Of a stretch of DNA of 64,000 nt, positions 58,530 to 64,000 are shown piece by piece. The position numbers and the translations under genes are program-made. The DNA is taken from contig NZ_PJRP01000001.1 in NCBI RefSeq assembly GCF_002858765.1, positions 276,742 to 340,741 on the forward strand. The letters are read 5' to 3'. The notes beneath the pieces are model-generated. The model was not told where the DNA came from, searched no databases, and saw nothing but the letters and a program-made list of their open reading frames with translations. Source of the DNA: Cupriavidus pauculus. Lineage in GTDB: Bacteria; Pseudomonadota; Gammaproteobacteria; Burkholderiales; Burkholderiaceae. How positions within the stretch are numbered: the first letter of the stretch is position 1; each line of letters starts with the position of its first letter.

Positions 58530-59354
58530 TTACTGAAATTCGGGCGGCCGCTTCTGACGCAGGCTCGCCATGCCTTCGTGCACGTCGGGGCCGGCAAAGC
58601 CCATGAATTCGAGCGCCAGCGAGGTATCGAACGCGGGGCCGGCCATGCGCAGCCAGTTGTTGAGCGCGTACTTGGTCCAGCGGATGGCGGTCTGTGATCC
58701 CGCCGCGAGCCGGTTGGCCACCTCGAACGCCTTGGCCACCAGTTCGTCTTCCTCCACTGCCAGCGATACCAGGCCGATCCGCTCGGCTTCCTCGCCGCTG
58801 ACCGACTCGCACAGCATCAGATAGTACTTGGCCTTGGCCATTCCGCACAGCAGCGGCCACACGATGGCGGCATGATCGCCGGCCGCCACGCCCAGCCGGG
58901 TGTGGCCGTCGACGATGCGTGCCGTCTTCGACGCGATCGAGATATCGGCCAGCAGCCCGGCCACCAGCCCCGCACCCACGGCCGGGCCGTGCATGGCGGA
59001 GACGATCGGCTTGTCGCAGTTGATGACGTTGTAGACCAGGTCGCGGGCCTCGTGCCAGACCCGCGTGCGGGTTGCAAAGTCGTTGGCCATGTCCTCGACC
59101 AGCGCCAGGTCGCCGCCGGCCGAAAAACCCTTGCCTTCGCCCCGGATCAGGGCCACCCGGATGTCGGGATCGGCCGAGATGTCGCGCCAGATCTCGGCCA
59201 GTTCGCGGTGCATGTTGGCGTCGGCCGTGGCCAGTTTCTGGTTGGCCGACTGCGCCGCGCCCATGATCACTTCGAGCACCGGGCCGTGACGGCGCAGCGT
59301 AAGCGCCTGATAGCGGGCCAGGCGAGGGGAAAGCGTATTGGCGTCGGTCGTCAT
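58530..59354 (-). CDS. Enoyl-CoA hydratase/isomerase family protein
   Basis: 274 residues of the crotonase fold. The oxyanion-hole blocks [12 protein letters not shown] and [21 protein letters not shown] and the catalytic region [21 protein letters not shown] are seen. Acts on acyl-CoA in beta-oxidation or a related pathway; exact substrate unknown. 53 bases before phaM on the same strand, and separated from the upstream hydrolase by a terminator. Confidence 0.92.
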   Translation of the reverse strand: MTTDANTLSPRLARYQALTLRRHGPVLEVIMGAAQSANQKLATADANMHRELAEIWRDISADPDIRVALIRGEGKGFSAGGDLALVEDMANDFATRTRVWHEARDLVYNVINCDKPIVSAMHGPAVGAGLVAGLLADISIASKTARIVDGHTRLGVAAGDHAAIVWPLLCGMAKAKYYLMLCESVSGEEAERIGLVSLAVEEDELVAKAFEVANRLAAGSQTAIRWTKYALNNWLRMAGPAFDTSLALEFMGFAGPDVHEGMASLRQKRPPEFQ

Positions 59355-59394
59355 GGTGCGGATTCCACAGTGGATCGAAGGAGCGGTCGGCGCG

Positions 59395-59426
59395 AAAAAA
59401 TTCCCCGACCGGGTGGTCGGGGAATT
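59395..59426 (-). terminator. Rho-independent terminator of the fumarylacetoacetase-family gene
   Basis: A 12-bp perfect stem (59399-59410 with 59415-59426) around a 4-base loop, followed on the minus strand by a T-run (59400-59395, partly in the stem). It lies between the hydrolase gene and the enoyl-CoA hydratase start at 59354. Confidence 0.93.
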
Positions 59427-59492
59427 ATAGGCCGAACGACTCGGCGTTCCGCAAGCCGGGGTTTTGCCGGGCCCGTACCACGCCGATGCCGG

Positions 59493-60473
59493 TTATCGGG
59501 CCGCCACCACCTGGTCGATGGCCCCGAAGATCGACTTGCCGTCGACATCGAACATCTCGATGCGTACGGCGTCACCGAACTTCATGAACTCGGTCTCGGG
59601 CTTGCCCTTTTCGATGGTCTCGATCGTGCGCTTCTCGGCGATGCAGCAGTACCCCTTGCTGCGGTCGACGTTCGAGATGGTGCCCGAGCCGACGATGCTG
59701 CCGGCGCGCACGTTGCGGGTCTTGCAGATGTGGGCGATCAGCTGGCCGAAGTCGAACACCATGTCGGTGCCGCAGTCGGGCTCGCCCACCTTCTTGCTGT
59801 TCCAGAGGACGGTCATGGGCCGATGCACCTTGCGGTCCTGCCAGGCGGTGCCCAGCTCGTCGGGCGTGACCGCCACGGGCGAGAACGCGGTGGCCGGCTT
59901 GCTCTGGAAGAAGCCGAAGCCCTTGCCCAGTTCGGCCGGAATCAGGTTGCGCAGCGACACGTCGTTGGCCAGCATCACCAGGCGGATGGCGTCGGCGGCC
60001 TGCTCTGGCGTGGCGCCCATGCGCACGTCGCCGGTGATGACGGCCACCTCGGCCTCGAAGTCGATGCCGAACGCCTCGTTCGGGCAGACGATGTCGTCCT
60101 GCGGGCCGATGAAGTCGTCGGACCCGCCCTGGTACATCAGCGGATCGGTCCAGAATTCGGACGGCATCTCGGCACCACGTGCGCGGCGTACCAGTTCCAC
60201 GTGATTCACGTAGGCGGAGCCGTCGGCCCACTGGTAGGCGCGCGGCAGCGGGGCCATGCAGTCCTTCGGCTGGAACGGGAACGGATGGCGCGCCCGGCCG
60301 GCGTTCAGCGCGTCGTACAGATCCTGCAGCTGGGGCGCGTAGAAGTGCCAGTCGTCCAGCGCGGTCTGCAGCTTGCCGGCGATTTCGGTGGCAAAGTGCG
60401 CGGTCTTCAGATCACGCGAGACAACGACCAGCTGGCCGTCGCGCGTACCGTCCTTCAGGGTGGCGAGTTTCAT
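59493..60473 (-). CDS. Fumarylacetoacetate hydrolase family protein
   Basis: 326 residues. The FAH fold cleaves C-C bonds or isomerises keto acids in aromatic-compound breakdown. Seen are the metal-binding FGIDFEAEVAVITGDV, the catalytic LANDVSLRN and a C-terminal GSGTISN. Start MKLATLKDG at 60473. It diverges from an IclR regulator across 114 bases, as is common for catabolic genes controlled by IclR proteins. Substrate not known. Confidence 0.92.
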   Translation of the reverse strand: MKLATLKDGTRDGQLVVVSRDLKTAHFATEIAGKLQTALDDWHFYAPQLQDLYDALNAGRARHPFPFQPKDCMAPLPRAYQWADGSAYVNHVELVRRARGAEMPSEFWTDPLMYQGGSDDFIGPQDDIVCPNEAFGIDFEAEVAVITGDVRMGATPEQAADAIRLVMLANDVSLRNLIPAELGKGFGFFQSKPATAFSPVAVTPDELGTAWQDRKVHRPMTVLWNSKKVGEPDCGTDMVFDFGQLIAHICKTRNVRAGSIVGSGTISNVDRSKGYCCIAEKRTIETIEKGKPETEFMKFGDAVRIEMFDVDGKSIFGAIDQVVAAR

Positions 60474-60587
60474 GCGAAATCGAACATTGGCAGGAATGAA
60501 TGGCCGGTAGTCTACCGGAGCGGCCCGGGGTGCCGGCCGGCCGCGTATAGAATGGCCGGCATCACATTCCTGTTTCCCGAGTTGCGC

Positions 60588-61460
60588 ATGACCGCTGTGG
60601 ACGATGACGATTCCCGCGACGACCTGGCACAGGACGACGCCCGCGACGACGCCAAACGCGCCGGCATCCAGTCGATCGAGGTGGGATTCCGGCTGCTGCA
60701 GGCGCTGGCCGCGTCGCCGCGCGCGATGATGCTGCGCGACCTGGCTGCCGCCGCCGACATGAGCCCGGCCAAGGCGCATCGCTACCTGGTCAGTTTCCAG
60801 CGCCTGGGCGCCGTCACGCAGGACGCTGTGAGCCAGCGCTACGACCTGGGGCCCTTCGCGCTGCAGCTTGGCCTAGCGGGCCTGAACCGGCTGGACCCGG
60901 TGCGCAAGGCCCGGCCCATCCTGTCGCAACTGCGTGACGAGATCGACCAGACCGCGGGCATTGCCGTGTGGGGCAACCATGGGCCAACCATCGTCCATTG
61001 GGAAGAATCCAGTCATCCGGTCAGCGTGAGCCTGCGGCTGGGCGATGTGATGCCGCTGCTCAATTCCGCCACCGGCCGGCTCTACGGGGCCTACCTGTCG
61101 CGGCGCCAGACGCTGCCGCTGATCGAGCGCGAACTGGCCGCGCGCGGTGATGTCGCACTGCCTGACATGCCCGCGTCGCTGGCCGAGTACGACGCCATCT
61201 GCGCCGACGTGCGCAAGCGCGGCGCGGCGCGCACGCGTGGCGGCGTGCTGCCGGGCATCAACGCGATCTCGACGCCGGTGTTCGACGCCAACGGGCATTT
61301 GTCGATGGCACTGATCGTGCTGGGCGCGCAAAGCGTATTCGATGCAGAATGGGACGGCGCGGTAGACCGCCGTGTGCGCGAGATCGCGCGACAGATTTCG
61401 TCGGAACTTGGTTATCTTGGCGACAGCCAGCCGTCCGCAAGGGACGGAGACCCCTCGTAA
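60588..61460 (+). CDS. IclR family transcriptional regulator
   Basis: 290 residues. Winged HTH at about 25-85 (GFRLLQALAASPRAMMLRDLAAAADMSPAKAHRYLV) and a GAF-like IclR effector domain behind it (AVWGNHGPTIVHWEESSHPVSV ... GINAISTPVFDANGHLSMAL). The start MTAVDDDD at 60588 was preferred over ATG 60552, and over the long open frame that runs back through the divergent gene. Likely controls the fumarylacetoacetase-family gene next door. Confidence 0.9.
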   Translation: MTAVDDDDSRDDLAQDDARDDAKRAGIQSIEVGFRLLQALAASPRAMMLRDLAAAADMSPAKAHRYLVSFQRLGAVTQDAVSQRYDLGPFALQLGLAGLNRLDPVRKARPILSQLRDEIDQTAGIAVWGNHGPTIVHWEESSHPVSVSLRLGDVMPLLNSATGRLYGAYLSRRQTLPLIERELAARGDVALPDMPASLAEYDAICADVRKRGAARTRGGVLPGINAISTPVFDANGHLSMALIVLGAQSVFDAEWDGAVDRRVREIARQISSELGYLGDSQPSARDGDPS

Positions 61461-61473
61461 GCGTCCCCGGCGC

Positions 61474-62484
61474 ATGCGCCGATGGATGGTGGTGATCGCC
61501 CTGGTGGCGATCGCGCACGCGCTGTTGCTGTTTGGTCTGGTGCGCGTGCCGCTCCCGGCATTGCCCGATCCGCGCGAGATGCCCGCGATCGAGGCGGTGC
61601 TGCTGCCCCCGCCCAAGCCCCCGGCACCGCCCGCCCCACCGCACGCCGCGCCAAAGCCGGCGCCCCGGACGCAAGCCCCCGTTCCAGCGCCCGAGCCCGC
61701 CGAGGAGCCGTCCGCGCCCGCGCTGGCCACTGCCGAAAGTGGCGACACCACGGCCATCACCGGCGCCGGCGGCACGGGCGCGGGCACCGCCAGCGCCGCG
61801 CCGGCGCCGGCCGAGACATCGGCACCGCCCACGCCCCCCGGGCCGCGCTATATGGCCCCGCCTTCGGTCACCCTGCGCTACGCGAGCTTCGTCAATGGCG
61901 TGCAGAACCCCGACGGCATCATCCGATGGGAACAGGACGGCAGGCACTACCGGCTTGCCGTCGAAACGCGCGTGCTGTGGTTCCGCTTTGCGTTCCAGAG
62001 CAGCGGCGACATGACCGATCGCGGGCTGGCACCCACGCGCTATGAAGAAGCCCGCCGCAGCAAGGTGGAAGTGGCTCGCTTCGACCGCGCCGCCAACACA
62101 GTCGTGTTTGAAACGCGTGGCGGCCAGGTGCCGATGCCCACGGCTTTCCAGGACCGCTTCAGCATCTTCCTGCAGTTGGTGGGCTGGGTACGCGGCGATC
62201 CGCAGCGCTATGCCACGCCGGGCGTGGTCGAGTCGTTCAACGTGTCAGACACCCGCGACGTGGAGCCGATGCAGATCCAGTATGTGGGCGACGAGGATAT
62301 CGACGTTGGCACCGACGTGGTGCGGGCGCGACACTTCGTGCGCCTTCCGCGTCACCCCAACGACAAACGGCGCGTGGAAGTCTGGCTTGCGCAGGCGCTG
62401 AACTGGATGCCCGTGCGACTTCGTCAGACGGAGCCCGATGGCACTCAGATCGATCTGGTCTATCGTAGTAGTGAAGGGCGGTGA
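61474..62484 (+). CDS. DUF3108 domain protein
   Basis: 336 residues from ATG 61474, 13 bases after the IclR stop; a longer start inside the IclR gene (frame open to 61372) is possible. One N-terminal transmembrane helix (about 5-25), a long Pro/Ala-rich linker (about 35-125), then DUF3108 (RYASFVNGVQNPDGIIRWEQDGRHYRLAV ... EVWLAQALNWMPVRLRQTE). Predicted envelope protein anchored in the inner membrane; function unknown. Confidence 0.85.
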   Translation: MRRWMVVIALVAIAHALLLFGLVRVPLPALPDPREMPAIEAVLLPPPKPPAPPAPPHAAPKPAPRTQAPVPAPEPAEEPSAPALATAESGDTTAITGAGGTGAGTASAAPAPAETSAPPTPPGPRYMAPPSVTLRYASFVNGVQNPDGIIRWEQDGRHYRLAVETRVLWFRFAFQSSGDMTDRGLAPTRYEEARRSKVEVARFDRAANTVVFETRGGQVPMPTAFQDRFSIFLQLVGWVRGDPQRYATPGVVESFNVSDTRDVEPMQIQYVGDEDIDVGTDVVRARHFVRLPRHPNDKRRVEVWLAQALNWMPVRLRQTEPDGTQIDLVYRSSEGR

Positions 62485-62530
62485 TGCCGAGGCCGCGGTG
62501 ACACGTGTTGACCACGCGGGAGACTGAAAC

Positions 62531-63361
62531 ATGCCTGACACATTGGCGCAGCGAATACGGGCTGGCGACGTCCAGCTGCAGGCTCGCATCGATGGCCGGG
62601 AAGGGCCGTGGGTGGTCCTGATCCATGCGCTGGGTGCGAATCTGACGTTGTGGGACGACACCGCGCGTCGTTTGTCGGGCCGCTATCGTGTCTTGCGCTT
62701 CGACCTGCGCGGCCATGGTGGCAGCGATGCGCCGGTGGGCGCCTACACGATGGCCCGGCTGGCCGACGATGCCGTGGCGCTGATGGACGCCCTCGACATC
62801 GGGCAGGCCCACGTGTGCGGGGTGTCGGTAGGCGGCATGGTGGCCCAGACGCTGGGCGTGCGGTATGCCGGCCGGCTGCTGTCGCTGACCCTGGTGGATA
62901 CGATCCACCACACGCCAATGGAAGCCCACCCGATGTGGGCCAACCGGATCGGGCAGGCCGAGGCGCACGGCATGGCGGGCATGGTGCCGTCGACGATGGA
63001 CCGCTGGCTCACCCAGCCATTTCGCGAACAGCATCCCGACGAGGTCGACCGGATCAGCCGCATGTTGCTGGCTACGCCGGTGCAGGGCTACGTGGGGGTG
63101 GCGCAGGCCATCGTGGCATTCGACCTGGCGGACGCCATCGGCCGCATCCATTGTCCGACCCTGGTCGTGACAGGGGATAAGGACGAGGGCGCGCCGGTAT
63201 CGATGGCCCAATCCATTGCGGAAAACATTCACGGTGCGAAGCTGGAGGTGTTACCCGACGCCGCGCACCTGTCGTTTATCGAACAACCGGAACGCTTCCA
63301 TGCGATCTTCGACGCGTTCCTGGGGCATGCGGCATGTGGCGGGCAGTGTGATATTCCGTAA
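62531..63361 (+). CDS. Alpha/beta hydrolase, 3-oxoadipate enol-lactonase-like
   Basis: 276 residues. Nucleophile S99 in GVSVGG, the LRGHGGSD motif after the first strand, acid in GDKDEGAP and histidine in AAHLSFIEQPE, as in PcaD and related hydrolases. No pca genes lie nearby, so the true substrate is uncertain. 46 bases after the DUF3108 gene. Confidence 0.87.
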   Translation: MPDTLAQRIRAGDVQLQARIDGREGPWVVLIHALGANLTLWDDTARRLSGRYRVLRFDLRGHGGSDAPVGAYTMARLADDAVALMDALDIGQAHVCGVSVGGMVAQTLGVRYAGRLLSLTLVDTIHHTPMEAHPMWANRIGQAEAHGMAGMVPSTMDRWLTQPFREQHPDEVDRISRMLLATPVQGYVGVAQAIVAFDLADAIGRIHCPTLVVTGDKDEGAPVSMAQSIAENIHGAKLEVLPDAAHLSFIEQPERFHAIFDAFLGHAACGGQCDIP

Positions 63362-63575
63362 CGCCATTGGGAAGATCGCAACACAGTAATGCTCGGCGCT
63401 CAAGAAACTTGCGGCAGGCGCCGATGCCCAAAGATAAGAGGGCAGCAAAGGCACGCAAAGGTTCGTCCAGGTAGTACAACTTGAATTACGGACGACTACC
63501 CTCAACTTGGAGAGGAAATCGCGTCATCCCCCGAAGTCTGGGAACGGCGCCAACCAAACGCCAGGAGGTAGTGCG

Positions 63576-63833
63576 ATGCAAATGATCTACAACAGCGACA
63601 ATTACTGCATTGTCGAGTTTGGAGCAGATGTCGAGCATGCGACCCTTGCCTCGGGCGGCTACGAAATCGTCGACAAGAACCTGAAACGCGAAATTTTCCT
63701 CGGTGGTCATATGGCCGAGACCTTCCGCGCCGACGTGACGCGTCTGATCGAGAGCGAGCCATCCGTGGAGGAAGTCGACGAGTTTCTGGGCAAGTTCGAC
63801 ACCGTCATGAACAACCCGCTGGTGATGCACTGA
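63576..63833 (+). CDS. DUF3567 family protein
   Basis: 85-residue protein typical of Burkholderiales. Contains NSDNYCIVEFG, SGGYEIVDKNLKREIFLGG and VEEVDEFLGKFDTVMNNPLVMH. Excellent ribosome site AGGAGG (63563-63568), seven bases before ATG 63576, suggests strong expression. No membrane segment. Function unknown. The gap of 214 bases upstream holds nothing recognisable. A would-be terminator after it is cut by the IS. Confidence 0.88.
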   Translation: MQMIYNSDNYCIVEFGADVEHATLASGGYEIVDKNLKREIFLGGHMAETFRADVTRLIESEPSVEEVDEFLGKFDTVMNNPLVMH

Positions 63834-63880
63834 GCATCGCCGGTACGGCCCCAATGAAAAACGCCCGCTTGCCTGAACTG

Positions 63881-63923
63881 CACCCCAAAAGTTGGACATA
63901 GATCCAACCTTTGGGGTGTTTTT
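63881..63923 (+). terminator. Terminator-like hairpin in the IS leader
   Basis: CACCCCAAAAGTTGGA (63881-63896) pairs with TCCAACCTTTGGGGTG (63903-63918) with one mismatch around a 6-base loop, followed by TTTTTC up to two bases before the orfA start. It would stop transcription entering from outside or hide the ribosome site in read-through RNA. Confidence 0.6.
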
Positions 63924-63924
63924 C

Positions 63925-64000
63925 ATGACGAAGTACGACGAGGCGCTCAAGCGTCAGGTGGTTAGGGAACATTTGTCGGGGACGATATCGACCACGGCTT
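63925..64000 (+). CDS. IS3-family transposase OrfA, cut by the window edge
   Basis: 25 codons seen from ATG 63925: MTKYDEALKRQVVREHLSG and onward, the N-terminal helix-turn-helix start of an IS3-family OrfA. It continues beyond the window. It would be joined to OrfB by programmed -1 frameshifting, as is known for the family; that part is not visible. Confidence 0.75.
   Translation, partial: MTKYDEALKRQVVREHLSGTISTTA

Larger units (their letters stand above)
63874..64000 (+). mobile_element. Left end of an IS3-family (IS150-type) insertion sequence, partial
   Basis: The end TGAACTGCACCCCAAAAGTTGGAC (from 63874) matches the terminal inverted repeat style of IS150-group IS3 elements, and a transposase orfA begins at 63925. 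The right end and the target-site duplication lie outside the window, so completeness is unknown. The name of the IS cannot be given from this fragment. Confidence 0.75.

Noticed and set aside
58872..60587. Very long upstream extension of the IclR frame
   Set aside because: It runs antisense through the fumarylacetoacetase-family and enoyl-CoA hydratase genes; IclR homology begins only after 60588.

Overview
The window is about 64 kb of GC-rich (roughly 65%) chromosomal DNA from a beta-proteobacterium of the Burkholderiaceae, most likely Cupriavidus or a close relative such as Ralstonia. Pointers are a PhaM-type PHA-granule protein, DUF3567 and DUF2917 proteins, a DUF484-xerC pair, an orphan RfaE2, a BirA without a DNA-binding domain and a type III pantothenate kinase. 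The species cannot be fixed from the sequence alone. No rRNA, tRNA, CRISPR array or prophage was seen; the only mobile DNA is the left end of an IS3-family element at the right edge.

Layout, left to right. (1) 69-2046, minus: minC-minD-minE. (2) 2297-3268: corA. (3) 3463-12194, plus: a kdp potassium-uptake locus (small membrane ORF, kdpF, kdpA, kdpB, kdpC, then a palindromic repeat, then kdpD and kdpE), preceded by a sequence that matches the E. coli KdpE site as I remember it at 14 of 17 positions. (4) 12299-24276: an accessory-looking block. Two decayed trimeric-autotransporter-like head genes flank a secreted Sel1-repeat protein and a three-gene putative peptide-ligase/transglutaminase operon (transglutaminase-DUF2126 putative amidoligase; circularly permuted ATP-grasp-Alpha-E; transglutaminase). 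(5) 24364-29362, minus: gatC-gatA, a lipoprotein, a dienelactone-hydrolase-like protein, then gatB. (6) 30205-36460, plus: the rod-shape operon mreB-mreC-mreD-mrdA-rodA. (7) 36524-38327: DUF484 and xerC, converging on a LysR regulator. (8) 39475-41730: DUF2917 protein, then lipB-lipA. (9) 42075-46942: a pyroglutamate operon (pxpB-pxpC-pxpA, DUF969, DUF979, pcp). (10) 46977-51988, minus: a VanZ-like protein and an Mla-type lipid transport operon (permease with STAS domain, ATPase, MCE protein, PqiC-like lipoprotein). (11) 52142-54711, plus: birA-coaX-SPOR protein. (12) 54760-60473, minus: rfaE2, a ferritin-like diiron protein, patatin, phaM, enoyl-CoA hydratase and a fumarylacetoacetase-family hydrolase. 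(13) 60588-63833, plus: an IclR regulator, a DUF3108 protein, an alpha/beta hydrolase and a DUF3567 protein, then the IS end.

Most of the window is housekeeping: division-site placement, cell shape, potassium homeostasis, lipoylation, Gln-tRNA amidation, chromosome-dimer resolution, outer-membrane lipid balance and cofactor synthesis. The unusual part is 12.3-24.3 kb. The ligase/transglutaminase operon is intact and belongs to a widespread but biochemically undefined gene group, while both flanking head-repeat genes are broken by nonsense or frameshift changes. Other points of interest are an unnamed micropeptide translationally coupled to kdpF, a Fur-like palindrome inside the promoter of the ferritin-like gene, two extra genes between gatA and gatB, and an IS whose end carries a terminator-like hairpin just before its transposase and seems to have cut a host terminator.
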